Assembly: GCA_016936015.1 (NCBI GenBank)
Contig: JAFGPV010000196.1
Location: 1-60,427 of the forward strand
DNA: 60,427 nucleotides
Reading direction: 5' to 3'
Origin: Pirellulales bacterium
GTDB taxonomy: Bacteria > Planctomycetota > Planctomycetia > Pirellulales > Thermoguttaceae
The notes below the pieces were generated by a model. It was not told the DNA's origin and made no database searches. It saw only the letters and a list, made by a program, of their open reading frames with translations. Positions 8,859 to 17,456 of this stretch are shown here, one piece after another. The position numbers and the translations under genes were made by a program. Position 1 is the first letter of the stretch. Every line of letters starts with the position of its first letter.

Positions 8859-9437
8859 ATGATGGATCCTTGGCTTTGGGCGGTGATTTTGCTGACCCTC
8901 GGCATCCTGTTGGGGGTTTTGGAGGTCTTTTTCCCCTCGGCGGGAATTTTGGCCTTTCTCTCGGCGGCCTCGATCGTGGCGGCCATCGTGCTCGGATTCC
9001 AACAGAACGGCTATGTGGGACTGGTCGTCCTGGTGGCCGCGGGAGTGGGATTGCCCGCGGTGATTATCCTGGCTTTTAAGTATTGGCCCCACACCGCAAT
9101 GGGGCGCCGCGTCCTGCTCCACGGCCCGTCCAGCGAGGACGTCCTGCCTGATGACCCCGCTAAAGAACTTTTAAAAAACCTCGTCGGCAAGGTGGGGAAG
9201 GCGAAATCCAAGATGCTCCCCAGCGGAGTGATCGTCATTGACGGCCGGACTATCAGCGCCGTCAGCGAGGGGGCGCCGATCGAGGCCGGCCAACCGGTCC
9301 GCGTCCTGCAAGTCCGCGGCAAGCGCGTGGTCGTCCAGCTCCTCGACGAAAAAGAGGCGCTGGCCGCCGGCGAGGATCCCCTCAGCCGCTCCTTCGAATC
9401 CCCGTTCGACGACCCGTTTGAGGAACGGCCGGCTTGA
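8859..9437 (+). CDS. NfeD-family membrane protein (short form)
   Basis: 192-aa partner of flotillin-like proteins. It has three to four N-terminal hydrophobic helices (PWLWAVILLTLGILLGVLEV, then GLVVLVAAGVGLPAVIILAF) and a C-terminal OB-fold segment (~105-165: GKVGKAKSKMLPSGVIVIDG, IEAGQPVRVLQVRGKRVVVQ). The serine-protease part of long NfeD proteins is absent. ATG 8859 is preferred (GGAG 8 nt upstream); a TTG at 8799 or ATG at 8838 would add residues without clear function. It sits upstream of floA, the classic nfeD-floA pairing, with palindromic element E between them. Confidence 0.85.
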   Translation: MMDPWLWAVILLTLGILLGVLEVFFPSAGILAFLSAASIVAAIVLGFQQNGYVGLVVLVAAGVGLPAVIILAFKYWPHTAMGRRVLLHGPSSEDVLPDDPAKELLKNLVGKVGKAKSKMLPSGVIVIDGRTISAVSEGAPIEAGQPVRVLQVRGKRVVVQLLDEKEALAAGEDPLSRSFESPFDDPFEERPA

Positions 9438-9495
9438 CAGACGCCCGGGATCGGGTAAAAGGTGTGCTAGGGAGAAGCAGGAAATGAAATCGCGT

Positions 9496-9567
9496 CAACT
9501 AGCCGGCGGCTAACAGCCGCCGAGGGATTTTCTGTCGTCCGCGGCGGCTGTTAGCCGCCGGCTGTTG
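9496..9567. repeat. Paired-palindrome element E between nfeD and floA
   Basis: The left half at 9496-9522 (CAACTAGCCGGCGGCTAACA then GCCGCCG) and the right half at 9542-9567 are inverted copies differing by one small indel. Each half also contains GCGGCT/AGCCGC symmetry. The transcript would form a long stem ending about 35 nt before the floA start. Confidence 0.85.
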
Positions 9568-9602
9568 AATTCGACTATTCCGTAACGTTGGAGGATATTC
9601 CC

Positions 9603-10670
9603 ATGCCTCTTTTTGCCCAACAACCGCCGGCCGAAACCGACGCGTGGCAAATTGCCATCGTCGTCGGGATCATCGTCGTCATCATCGCCGGGCTGTTTAT
9701 TTTCGGCGTGTTCGTCAAGTATTTTCGCTATTGGATTCAATCGGTCACCACCGGGGCCGGCATCGGGATCTTCGACCTGATCGGGATGACCTTCCGCCGG
9801 GTCCGGCCGGACGTGATCGTCAGCAGCAAGATCATGGCCGTGCAGGCGGGAATGGGCGACCGCCAGGGGGTGACCGAAAAGGCCCTCGAAGCGCACTATC
9901 TGGCCGGCGGCAACGTCCCGTTGGTCATCCGGGCCCTGATCGCCGCCAACAAGGCCAAGCTCGACCTGGACTTCAAGCTCGCCACGGCCATCGACCTGGC
10001 GGGCCGCAACGTGCTCGAGGCGGTGCAGACCAGCGTCAATCCGAAGGTGATCGACTGCCCGGCCCGGGGCGGCCGGGATTCGCTCGACGGCATCGCGCAG
10101 AACGGCATCCAACTGAAGGTCAAGGCCCGGGTCACCGTCCGGGCGAACCTCCGGCAGTTGATCGGCGGGGCCACCGAAGAGACGATCATCGCCCGGGTGG
10201 GCGAGGGGATCGTCAGCGCCATCGGCTCGGCCAAGTTACACCTCGAGGTGCTGGAGAATCCCGACCGCATTTCCAAAATGGTGCTCTCCCGGCGGCTCGA
10301 CTCGCAGACGGCCTTCGAGATCGTCTCGATCGACATCGCCGACGTCGACGTGGGCGACAACGTTGGCGCCCGGCTCCAGGCCGACCAGGCCGAGGCCGAC
10401 ATGCGGGTCGCCCGGGCCAACGCCGAAGGCCGCCGTGCACTGGCCGTGGCCGAGGAGCAGGAGAACATCGCCCTGATCGAGGAGAACCGCGCCAAGCTGG
10501 TCGAGGCCGAGGCCCAGGTCCCCCTGGCCATCGCCCACGCCTTCCGTGAAGGCAGCCTGGGACTGATGGACTACTACAAGCTCCGCAACATCCAGGCCGA
10601 CACCGACATGCGGACGGCCATTGCCCGCCCCGGACCGGCGCCGACCCCTAAACCAGGAACCGCCGCATGA
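9603..10670 (+). CDS. floA: Flotillin-like protein FloA
   Basis: 355-aa scaffold of membrane microdomains. One N-terminal helix ([20 protein letters not shown]) is followed by the conserved FloA body: [11 protein letters not shown]-like region, [77 protein letters not shown], and a helical [17 protein letters not shown] segment. ATG 9603 is chosen because GGAGGA lies about 8 nt upstream. It is in an operon with nfeD and overlaps the next gene by 4 nt (ATGA), so they are probably translationally coupled. Confidence 0.93.
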   Translation: MPLFAQQPPAETDAWQIAIVVGIIVVIIAGLFIFGVFVKYFRYWIQSVTTGAGIGIFDLIGMTFRRVRPDVIVSSKIMAVQAGMGDRQGVTEKALEAHYLAGGNVPLVIRALIAANKAKLDLDFKLATAIDLAGRNVLEAVQTSVNPKVIDCPARGGRDSLDGIAQNGIQLKVKARVTVRANLRQLIGGATEETIIARVGEGIVSAIGSAKLHLEVLENPDRISKMVLSRRLDSQTAFEIVSIDIADVDVGDNVGARLQADQAEADMRVARANAEGRRALAVAEEQENIALIEENRAKLVEAEAQVPLAIAHAFREGSLGLMDYYKLRNIQADTDMRTAIARPGPAPTPKPGTAA

Positions 10671-11314
10671 ACTTTCCGCCGCTCTTTGCCGTCGGACTTG
10701 ACGAGATCCTGGGGATTGCCGTTTTTATAATCTTTGTAATAGGCTCTCTCCTTAGGGCGCTTTCTGCGGTAAAGCAGCAAGGCCAAAAGCCGGGAGGGGG
10801 CCAGCCGCCACCGCAGCGCCCCGCTCCCCGCGACGCGCTGAGCGACGAAATCGACGAGTTTCTCCGCCGCGCGACACAGCGGAAGCCCCGGCCCCAGCAG
10901 GCCGTCCGGCCGCGGCGGCAGCCCGCCGCTATACCCCAGCAAGCGGTTGAGGGGCCGGTGCAGGCCGAAGTGGTCGCCGCCCGGCCGGTGAGTGGGGGAT
11001 TGGACAAACACCTCCAACAATTCGCCCGGGAGAAAAAGGAGTTCGAGGAGCGCGCCGCCCATCTCGGCGACGAGGTCGCCCAGGCCGACGACAAGTTGAC
11101 GGCCCATCTGAAGGAGAAATTCACTCACAAGCTTGGAAAGCTCGAACGCCGTTCGGAAGAACCGGCTGCCCCCCCAAGCCCCGCCGGCGTTCTGTTTCCC
11201 CACGCGCTGCCGGCCGCCGCCGGCTTCGCCGCGCTGTTGAGCCACGCCGACAGCCTCCGCCAAGCCGTCGTGCTAACCGAAATCCTCCACCGCCCCGTCG
11301 AACGCTGGGAGTAG
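10667..11314 (+). CDS. Small membrane-anchored protein coupled to floA
   Basis: 215 aa. One N-terminal helix ([20 protein letters not shown], residues ~12-31) is followed by a Pro/Gln/Arg-rich low-complexity linker and a charged helical region ([20 protein letters not shown]) that could form a coiled coil. The C-terminus is a short conserved-looking tail ([21 protein letters not shown]). No known domain recognised. The start overlaps the floA stop, suggesting a FloA-associated factor; this is inference from position only. Confidence 0.75.
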   Translation: MNFPPLFAVGLDEILGIAVFIIFVIGSLLRALSAVKQQGQKPGGGQPPPQRPAPRDALSDEIDEFLRRATQRKPRPQQAVRPRRQPAAIPQQAVEGPVQAEVVAARPVSGGLDKHLQQFAREKKEFEERAAHLGDEVAQADDKLTAHLKEKFTHKLGKLERRSEEPAAPPSPAGVLFPHALPAAAGFAALLSHADSLRQAVVLTEILHRPVERWE

Positions 11315-11325
11315 TTTCTTGAGGA

Positions 11326-11446
11326 TTTCCCCTCTCCCTTTGGGAGAACGGCAGGAGGTGAGGGCTGTATGGCGGTCAATGCGACAAAGCGATCATCCTC
11401 TAACGGTATACCCTCACCCTAACCCTCTCCCAAAGGGAGAGGGGAC
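11326..11446. repeat. Paired element F, CCCTCTCCC family
   Basis: The left half at 11326-11364 has CCCCTCTCCCTTTGGGAGA followed by a GAGGTGAGGG arm. The right half at 11411-11446 has CCCTCACCCTAACCCTCTCC then CAAAGGGAGAGGGG. The halves are inverted copies separated by about 45 bp. It lies between the convergent floA operon and hpnD. Other copies are at 30,165-30,307 and, as a half, at 22,916-22,955 inside a gene. Confidence 0.85.
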
Positions 11447-11464
11447 TAATTTCTGGACACGCTC

Positions 11465-12418
11465 TCAGAGTTCACCGGCCGCCTCATTTCCCTTCAGAAC
11501 AAACTTTTCCGGTGCCGGCGGAGGAAATATCGACCAGCGGAGCGCGAGACGCACCCGTGCAAAACAGCTTAACGTCACCCGGCGCCGCAGGACCTCCGCC
11601 GGGCAAAACGCGATCTTTTCCAACAGGGCGTGGTACGTGGAGACCATCAACCCGAAGATCCGGCGTCCCTCCGGGAGAATGAGGGGATAGAGCGCCGAGG
11701 CGGCCTGATAGTGCTCTTCCGCCCGGTCGAGCGTACGGCCAATCAACCGCGTAAAAACCGGGTTGGCTTCGCCCCGGAATAGCTCCTCGGCCGAATAGCC
11801 CGAAATATGAAAATCCTCCTCCGGCAGATACACGCGGCCGGCGGCGACGTCTTCGCGGAGGTCGCGGAGGATGTTCGTCAGTTGCAGCGCCACGCCGACC
11901 CGCCGGGCCAACTCCACCGCCGGCGCCGCCTCGGCCGTCCCCTGGCCGCGGAAACCCCAGAGATGAATGCAGGCCACGCCCACCGCGGAGGCCACCCGCT
12001 CGCAGTACCACCGCAACTCGTCGAACGTAGCGTAGCGGTTCCGGTCCAAATCCATTTCCATGCCGTCCAGGACGTCGAAGAGGCAATCCGGGGGGACGTG
12101 AAATCGCTCCACCGTATCGGCCAGGGCCGGAAAGATCCATCCCTCCTCGTCGGCCGGGACGCCGGAAGAAGTGTCCCCCAGCGCCTCTTCCAGCCGCCGC
12201 CGCAATCCGTCGAGCCGCTCCCGGCGCACCGTGAGACCGCCCGCCGGGGCGTCCGTCACGTCGTCGGCGTGGCGGAGAAAGGCATAGAGGGCGTCCATTG
12301 CCCGCCGTTTCGGCCGCGGCAGCAGGGCGAATCCCGCGTAAAAACTCGACCCCGCCTGCCGACTGATCCGCCGGCAGCGTCGATAGCTCACCTGGAGTGA
12401 TCGAGGATCGGTGTGCAT
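11465..12418 (-). CDS. hpnD: Presqualene diphosphate synthase HpnD
   Basis: 317-aa trans-isoprenyl diphosphate synthase of the squalene/phytoene synthase family. It condenses two farnesyl diphosphates to presqualene diphosphate. The first Asp-rich motif is HADDVTDAP (D52, D53, D56) and the second is LTNILRDLREDVAAGRVYLP, both intact for Mg-diphosphate binding. Together with the adjacent hpnC it makes the bacterial two-enzyme route to hydroxysqualene; the oxidoreductase HpnE is not in this window. The ATG at 12418 has no clear Shine-Dalgarno site and element G lies directly upstream. Confidence 0.88.
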   Translation of the reverse strand: MHTDPRSLQVSYRRCRRISRQAGSSFYAGFALLPRPKRRAMDALYAFLRHADDVTDAPAGGLTVRRERLDGLRRRLEEALGDTSSGVPADEEGWIFPALADTVERFHVPPDCLFDVLDGMEMDLDRNRYATFDELRWYCERVASAVGVACIHLWGFRGQGTAEAAPAVELARRVGVALQLTNILRDLREDVAAGRVYLPEEDFHISGYSAEELFRGEANPVFTRLIGRTLDRAEEHYQAASALYPLILPEGRRIFGLMVSTYHALLEKIAFCPAEVLRRRVTLSCFARVRLALRWSIFPPPAPEKFVLKGNEAAGEL

Positions 12419-12426
12419 GGAGGAAT

Positions 12427-12500
12427 GTTTATCGGCGGCCGGTACGACGGCCCTTGAATTTCCCGTTTATCCGAGCCGCCGTACCGGCGGCTGCTAAACG
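12427..12500. repeat. Paired-palindrome element G between hpnC and hpnD
   Basis: GTTTATCGGCGGCCGGTACG and CGTACCGGCGGCTGCTAAAC-like halves (12427-12447, 12476-12499) form an imperfect inverted repeat. It separates the two minus-strand squalene genes, directly upstream of hpnD, so it may alter hpnD translation or mRNA stability. Confidence 0.7.
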
Positions 12501-12538
12501 GAACGTAAGTCCAATACTATCTCATCATCTCATATTCT

Positions 12539-13459
12539 TCATCTCTTTTTCAGCTCCCGCCAACAGCGAAACAACAGGCCGAGTTTCTGCAATTTGCCGA
12601 CCGTGGGCCGCCGCGTCCAGACGTCGAAATCCTGGCGGCGGACGGCCCGCAGGATCGCCAAGCCGCCGTGGAGGAACAGGGCCACGTCGAGCCGCAGGGC
12701 AGGGGGAAGCAGTGCGATCAGCGGCCGGCCCGAATGGAAGAAACCTTCCGCCCGATCGACCTGGGCGCGGAGCAGCCGGCGGAAGGCGTCGTTGCACTCA
12801 CCCCCGGCGAACATCGCTTCCGGATAGCCGTACTGGCGGCAGTCGGCTTGCGGCAGATAAATCCGGCCACGCCGCCAGTCCCGGGCAACGTCCTGGCAGA
12901 AATTGGCCAGTTGCAGCCCGGTGCAGATCGAATCGGCCAGCCGGGCGTTCTCTTCCGAAAAGCACTCGCCCACGTACAGCACCAGCCGGCCCACCGGATT
13001 GGCCGAATAGCGGCAATACGTCAACAGATCGTCGAAGGTTTCGTACCGCGTCACCTGCTGGTCCTGCCGGAAGGCGACCAATAAATCGCCAAACGGTTCG
13101 ACGGGGATCTGGAACCGGTCGATCGTCTCTTTCAGCGCGATAAACACGGGATGCGCCGCCCGACCCTGATAGCAATCGAGCAATTGCCCTTCCCACCAAT
13201 CCAACAGGGTCCGGCTCCGCTGCGGATCGCCGGTCTCGTCGGCCAGGTCGTCGGCCCAGCGGCAGTAGGCGTACACGTTGCAGAAATGCCGTCGCAACGG
13301 CCGCGGCAGCAGAAAGCTCGCCACCGTGAAATTCTCATAATGCCGCCGCGCCAACCGCCGGCAGTACTCCTCCGCCTGCCGCACGGTCATCGTCGGTCCC
13401 CGAGGCGTCTCGGGACCGAAACGGTTCAGGTCTTGGGAAAAGTTATGATCCACAACCAT
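12539..13459 (-). CDS. hpnC: Hydroxysqualene synthase HpnC
   Basis: 306-aa squalene/phytoene-synthase-family protein. Known role of the family: conversion of presqualene diphosphate to hydroxysqualene. Motifs are RWADDLADE (D70, D71, D74) and LANFCQDVARDWRRGRIYLP; the DWRRGRIYLP form is typical of HpnC rather than HpnD. It is upstream of hpnD on the minus strand with a 120-bp gap holding element G. The ATG at 13459 is used; an internal ATG (MTVRQAEEYC) is a possible alternative start. Confidence 0.88.
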   Translation of the reverse strand: MVVDHNFSQDLNRFGPETPRGPTMTVRQAEEYCRRLARRHYENFTVASFLLPRPLRRHFCNVYAYCRWADDLADETGDPQRSRTLLDWWEGQLLDCYQGRAAHPVFIALKETIDRFQIPVEPFGDLLVAFRQDQQVTRYETFDDLLTYCRYSANPVGRLVLYVGECFSEENARLADSICTGLQLANFCQDVARDWRRGRIYLPQADCRQYGYPEAMFAGGECNDAFRRLLRAQVDRAEGFFHSGRPLIALLPPALRLDVALFLHGGLAILRAVRRQDFDVWTRRPTVGKLQKLGLLFRCWRELKKR

Positions 13460-13496
13460 CTATTCTTCATCGGAGGCCGGTTGGAGCGGTTTCCAA

Positions 13497-14057
13497 TCAA
13501 GCCGCTTTTTCTCCGGACTTGAAATAGCGATACCATAATCCATAGACAATCAAACGTATTACCGTAAAGGGAAAACTGAGCAACGAGCTGATCCAACATC
13601 CCACGGCGAGATAGATTAAAAAAGCCATAAACGTCGAGCATTGCATATTTCCCAAGATCCCAAACTGACCTCTCGAAAACTCAGAAAGAGCAATCAATTC
13701 CGCCATGATCGGTCCCGTGCAATGGGCAACCAGCATACCGCGTACGCGCTTCGCCGAGTAATACACAAAGATGACGCCCCATGCAAAATAAACGGCGAAC
13801 AAACTCCCCGTCGTGATCGGATGTTTTTCGATGACAATCGACCGAAAGACGGCAATCAACGAAAAATAGGCGCTGCAGACGAGGACGAACCAAAGCAATC
13901 CGCTGAGGCCGTATTGTGTCGACTGCTTTGAAGAAGCCTCCTCCGGCAGCGGCTCCTCCCTGGGCAATCCACTATTTCTCCCATCGGCCGAACTGGATAT
14001 AACCACCTGCTTCAAGTCGGCAATCGGCAGGGGGTGTTTCGGGGAGGGCTCATTCAT
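13497..14057 (-). CDS. Uncharacterised multi-pass membrane protein
   Basis: 186 aa from the ATG at 14057 (MNEPSPKHPL). A soluble N-terminal tail of about 55 residues is followed by three to four helices: GLLWFVLVCSAYFSLIAVF, GSLFAVYFAWGVIFVYY, and a long C-terminal hydrophobic stretch from FMAFLIYLAVGC to VIRLIVYGLWYRYF. No family recognised. It is upstream of hpnC on the same strand (37-bp gap) and divergent from ispH, so it may be expressed with the squalene genes. The start lacks a Shine-Dalgarno site. Confidence 0.65.
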   Translation of the reverse strand: MNEPSPKHPLPIADLKQVVISSSADGRNSGLPREEPLPEEASSKQSTQYGLSGLLWFVLVCSAYFSLIAVFRSIVIEKHPITTGSLFAVYFAWGVIFVYYSAKRVRGMLVAHCTGPIMAELIALSEFSRGQFGILGNMQCSTFMAFLIYLAVGCWISSLLSFPFTVIRLIVYGLWYRYFKSGEKAA

Positions 14058-14127
14058 GACAAATTGCAAAATGAACAAAAGCGGTTATGCTATGGTGAAA
14101 ATCACAAATATTAATATCACTTCCTCC

Positions 14128-14201
14128 AACGCCCCGGGATGGCAATCCCGGGGGAGAGTGGCGGTATTTTTTACCCCCGGGATTGCCATCCCGGGGCGTT
14201 G
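14128..14201. repeat. Paired-palindrome element H upstream of ispH
   Basis: A perfect 28-bp inverted repeat: 14128-14155 (CAACGCCCCGGGATGGCAAT and on) against 14174-14201. Each half is itself a hairpin, CCCGGGATTGCCATCCCGGG. It ends 9 bp before the ispH ATG, so the ispH leader would be strongly structured. The same half-word recurs at 18,910 and, with compensating stem changes, at 18,972 and 21,040. Confidence 0.9.
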
Positions 14202-14210
14202 CGAATTTTC

Positions 14211-15137
14211 ATGCAAATACTACTGGCCCAGCCGCGCGGTTTTTGCGCCGGGGTGAACATGGCCATCCGGAGCCTGGAACTGGCCCTGGAGGCGTTTGGC
14301 ACGCCATTATACGTATATCACGAGATCGTTCACAATCGCCGGGTGGTCGAGGACTTTCAGCGCCGGGGCGTGGTCTTCGTCGACGATCTGGCCGAGATCC
14401 CCGAGGGGGCGTACATGCTCTATTCCGCGCACGGCGTCTCGCCGGAAATCCGCCGCCAGGCGGCCGCCCGAGGGCTGAAAACCATCGACGCCACCTGCCC
14501 CCTGGTCATCAAGGTCCACCGCGAGGCGGTCCGCTTTGCCCGGGAGGGATACGTCATTATACTGATTGGTCACGCCGGCCACGACGAGGTGATCGGCACC
14601 ATGGGCGAGGCCCCCGAGGCGATGCGGCTGGTGCAAACCGTCGCGGACGTCGACCGGTTGGAGATCGCTCCTTTGCAGAAGATTGCCTATTTAACGCAAA
14701 CCACCCTTTCGGTAGATGATGCGGCGGCCGTCATCCGGCGATTGAGGCAGCGGTTTCCGCAGATTGTCGGCCCGGCGCGGGACGACATCTGCTATGCGAC
14801 ACAAAACCGGCAGGAGGCGGTCAAGGTTTTGGCCGCCGAGGCCGATTTTGTCCTGGTGGTCGGGAGCCGCAACAGCTCGAACAGCCAGCGGCTGGCCGAA
14901 CTGGCCCGGTCGTGCAACGTGCCGGCCGTGCTGATCGACGGGCCGGCGGACATCGACGTGAAGTGGTTCCGGCCCGAGATGACTGTGGCGATCACGGCGG
15001 GGGCCAGCGCCCCGGAGACGGTCGTCCAGCAGTGCGTGGCCTGGCTGCAGGAGCGTTTTTCGGCCACTGTTGCGACGCGTCAAATCCGCGAGGAGCAAGT
15101 CCGCTTTCCCCTGCCCGATCCGTTGACGCCGCCATGA
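14211..15137 (+). CDS. ispH: 4-hydroxy-3-methylbut-2-enyl diphosphate reductase IspH
   Basis: 308-aa last enzyme of the MEP pathway, making IPP and DMAPP with a [4Fe-4S] cluster. The three cluster cysteines are C12 (RGFCAGV), C96 (DATCPLV) and C194 (ICYATQNR). The substrate-binding residues are also present: H41 (YHEIVHN), H74 (SAHGVSP), H124/E126 (GHAGHDEVIGT) and the GSRNSSNS loop. ATG 14211 is chosen because the protein starts at the conserved MxILLAxPRGFCAGV; no Shine-Dalgarno site precedes it, only element H. It overlaps the next gene by 4 nt. Confidence 0.95.
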   Translation: MQILLAQPRGFCAGVNMAIRSLELALEAFGTPLYVYHEIVHNRRVVEDFQRRGVVFVDDLAEIPEGAYMLYSAHGVSPEIRRQAAARGLKTIDATCPLVIKVHREAVRFAREGYVIILIGHAGHDEVIGTMGEAPEAMRLVQTVADVDRLEIAPLQKIAYLTQTTLSVDDAAAVIRRLRQRFPQIVGPARDDICYATQNRQEAVKVLAAEADFVLVVGSRNSSNSQRLAELARSCNVPAVLIDGPADIDVKWFRPEMTVAITAGASAPETVVQQCVAWLQERFSATVATRQIREEQVRFPLPDPLTPP

Positions 15138-16186
15138 AAATCAACGACCTTGATTTTTACGTCGTCGCCGTCCCGGACGAGGAGTATGCTCGGCCCCGGC
15201 GGTCGTTGTTCGTGCGGGTGGCCACCGACCGGGCGACTTACGGCTGGGGCGAAGCCGCCGTGGGGGAACCGGCCGGCGATTGGGCGGTACGGCGTGCGGC
15301 CGTGCAGTCCCTGCTCGAAGGCCGGAGCATCTTCGACCTTGAAGAGTTGCACACGCTCGACGCCTTGGCCCCGCCGGTCCTCCGCTGCGCCGTGGAAATG
15401 GCGCTCTGGGATTTGATCGGTCGGACCCTGAAGCAGCCGGTCTTCAATCTCCTTGGCGGGCGGTACCGGCGCCGGGTGGCGATGGCGGTCCGCCTGCCGC
15501 CCTGCTCCCCGGAGCGTGCCGGCCAGGCCGCCCGGGAACGGGCCGACCAGGGATATCATACCCAAATTCTTACCGCCTCCGGCCGCCTGGAAGAGGACGT
15601 GAAGATGCTGGCCGAGGTCCGGGAAAGCACTGGCGCGGAGGTCAAGCTGCGGCTCGACGGCCGGGGGAAGTACGCCTTGGAGTCGGCCCGGGACCTGTGC
15701 GCCGCCCTGGAAGAGTACGACGTGCAGTTCCTGTTGGACCCGTTGGTCGCCCGGGAGTTTTTTCTGCTGGCCACCCTGGGGCGCGAAACGACGGTGCCCT
15801 TGGCCTTCGGCCGGGCGGTCAGTTCGCCGGCCGAGATGCTGGCGGCCGTCCGCTGCGGCGCCGGCAGGTTTGCCACGCTGGACCTCTCGCAACTCGGCGG
15901 CTTGATTCCCGTCAAGCGCTGCGCGGTCATCGCCGCCGCAGCCCGCGTCCACGTGACCTTGGGCGGGCGGACGTTTCTCGGCCCCGGCACGGCCGCCGTG
16001 CTCCACCTGGCCGCCTCCACCTCCGGAATGACCGAAAGCCACCAGTGCGCCGGAGCGCCGTTGGACGACTTCTTCCTCCGGGAGCCGCTCAGCGCCGTGC
16101 GTGGAATGATCTCCGTCCCGCCCGGCCCGGGTTTCGGCGTGGAAGTGGATCGGGGAAAACTCGAGAAATTTCAGGTCTCGCCCTGA
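15134..16186 (+). CDS. Enolase-superfamily protein with degenerate active site
   Basis: 350 aa, of the mandelate racemase/muconate lactonising type. The capping domain is N-terminal (to ~115; LRCAVEMALWDLIGRTLKQPVFNLLGG is the conserved hinge region, given in part). The barrel has LRLDGRGKY (first metal Asp kept), but the second-strand KxK site reads YHTQILTASG with no Lys, the second ligand reads LLDPL instead of ExP, and the third reads LAFGRAV with no acid. So it may not be a standard enolase-type catalyst. Its ATG overlaps the ispH stop (ATGA), hence coupled translation. The 3' end overlaps the convergent CBS gene by 16 bp. Confidence 0.8.
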   Translation: MKINDLDFYVVAVPDEEYARPRRSLFVRVATDRATYGWGEAAVGEPAGDWAVRRAAVQSLLEGRSIFDLEELHTLDALAPPVLRCAVEMALWDLIGRTLKQPVFNLLGGRYRRRVAMAVRLPPCSPERAGQAARERADQGYHTQILTASGRLEEDVKMLAEVRESTGAEVKLRLDGRGKYALESARDLCAALEEYDVQFLLDPLVAREFFLLATLGRETTVPLAFGRAVSSPAEMLAAVRCGAGRFATLDLSQLGGLIPVKRCAVIAAAARVHVTLGGRTFLGPGTAAVLHLAASTSGMTESHQCAGAPLDDFFLREPLSAVRGMISVPPGPGFGVEVDRGKLEKFQVSP

Positions 16187-16617
16187 ATGTACCCCTTCAT
16201 GAACCGGTTCTCCAACGCCAGCCGGTCGTGCTGCGCCTTGACCAGGTCGCCGATGGAAACGATGCCCGCCAGCTTCCCCTCGTCCAGCACCGGCGTATGC
16301 CGGATGCGGCGGTCGGTCATCAGGCCCAGGATCTGCTCCACCGCGTCCGTCGGGGCGGCGGTGATCAGCTTCGTGGTCATCACCTCGCTGACGGGAACGG
16401 CCGACAGGGGCAGGTTGCTCCGGGCACAGTGGTAAAGAATGTCCCGTTCCGTGACGATTCCCAGCATCTCCCGTTGGCCCGAGGCCCCGGTCCGGCAGAT
16501 CAACAAGGCCCCGATTTTATGTTCCACCATCGTCCGGGCCGCTTCGTCCAGCCGGACCTCCGGACCCAGGGAGTGAACGACGGAGCCTTTTACGGCAAGG
16601 ATGTCTTGGAGCAGCAT
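16171..16617 (-). CDS. CBS-domain pair protein
   Basis: 148-aa stand-alone regulatory protein of two CBS domains that would bind an adenine nucleotide between them. CBS1 covers ~10-70 (DEAARTMVEHKIGALLICRT, LGIVTERDILYH) and CBS2 ~75-135 (TDAVEQILGLMTDRRIRHTP, LAGIVSIGDLVKA). The ATG at 16617 is chosen because AGGAGG lies about 7 nt upstream. The last residues overlap the end of the enolase-like gene on the other strand. The regulated partner is unknown. Confidence 0.85.
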   Translation of the reverse strand: MLLQDILAVKGSVVHSLGPEVRLDEAARTMVEHKIGALLICRTGASGQREMLGIVTERDILYHCARSNLPLSAVPVSEVMTTKLITAAPTDAVEQILGLMTDRRIRHTPVLDEGKLAGIVSIGDLVKAQHDRLALENRFMKGYIQGET

Positions 16618-16704
16618 GAGCGGACCTCCTCGAATCAAGGGACCGCGGATGAGGGCTATGCAATTTTAGGCCCCGGCCTGCCCGGCGTCAAATCGGGAGC
16701 GGCG

Positions 16705-16806
16705 GTCCGGTCATTCCGAGCGCAGCGAAGAATCCGGGGTGTCTGGGAGACGGCGGAGATCCTTCGCCGACCAACGCTCCGCGTCGGTGCCCGTCAGGAT
16801 GACCCT
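16705..16806. repeat. GTCATTCCGAGCG-type inverted-repeat element
   Basis: It starts GGTCATTCCGAGCGCAGCGA followed by AGAATCC and ends GATCCTTCGC ... CAGGATGACC. The outer GGTCAT.CC and GGATGACC ends are inverted. This is a widespread class of bacterial intergenic repeat. It fills most of the 204-bp gap between the CBS gene and the metallopeptidase gene. Confidence 0.75.
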
Positions 16807-16821
16807 TATGAATAATCCCGC

Positions 16822-17217
16822 CTATCCGTAGCCCATCCGGTCGATCTCTTCTTCGGACAGTCCGTGGTGATGGGCCAGTTCGTGGAGCACGGTGATGTGG
16901 ATCTGGCGGCGGAGGCTTTCGGGGGTGACGTGGCCGAAGGGATCGACGGCGGCGGCGAAAACGCCTTCGCGGTAGATCATCACCACGTCGGGCCGGGGAA
17001 AGTGATGCTCCTGATGTTTTTCGCCCAAGGGGATGCCGGTGTACAGGCCGCACAGTTCGTTGCGGCGGCGGACGCCCACCTGCCGCATGATCTCCGCCGA
17101 GGGATGATCGTCGACGTGCAACGGAACCTTTTCGATCAGTTCCTGCACCGGCGGCGGCAACTCCGCCAACACCTCCTCGAACAGCACGTCGAATTTCCGG
17201 CGGCTTCGGCTATCCAA
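16822..17217 (-). CDS. Small zincin-like metallopeptidase (DUF1025 type)
   Basis: 131 aa, near the usual length of this minimal metallopeptidase family. The zinc site is LHELAHHHGLSEEEIDRMGY (HExxH at residues 112-116, with a downstream Glu/Asp-rich turn). The N-terminal part has FEEVLAELPPPVQELIEKVP and LCGLYTGIPLGEK, also typical. The TTG at 17217 is used because GAGGAG lies ~7 nt upstream and no in-frame ATG fits. The substrate of the family is unknown to me. Confidence 0.82.
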   Translation of the reverse strand: MDSRSRRKFDVLFEEVLAELPPPVQELIEKVPLHVDDHPSAEIMRQVGVRRRNELCGLYTGIPLGEKHQEHHFPRPDVVMIYREGVFAAAVDPFGHVTPESLRRQIHITVLHELAHHHGLSEEEIDRMGYG

Positions 17218-17456
17218 GACAACGCTCCTCGTTCAAATAATTAATCAAACAATAAAAGCTAATTTCCGTTGTTATAGCTTGAGAAAATTATAAAGCAGTT
17301 CGCGCCCGCCGTTAAACCCCTCTGGCGGCAGAGGTCCTGCCGTGTTAAAATAACCGGCTTTATTCCCCGTTCCCGGGGCGCCGGTAGGGCAATTTTGCTT
17401 TTCAGAATCGTCGGCGGGTGATGGTCCGCCGGCCCAACCCGCAAGGAATCCGTGGC

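Noticed and set aside
14128-14210. Riboswitch upstream of ispH
   Set aside because: The structure is explained by a paired-palindrome repeat of a family seen elsewhere in the window; no conserved riboswitch core is visible.
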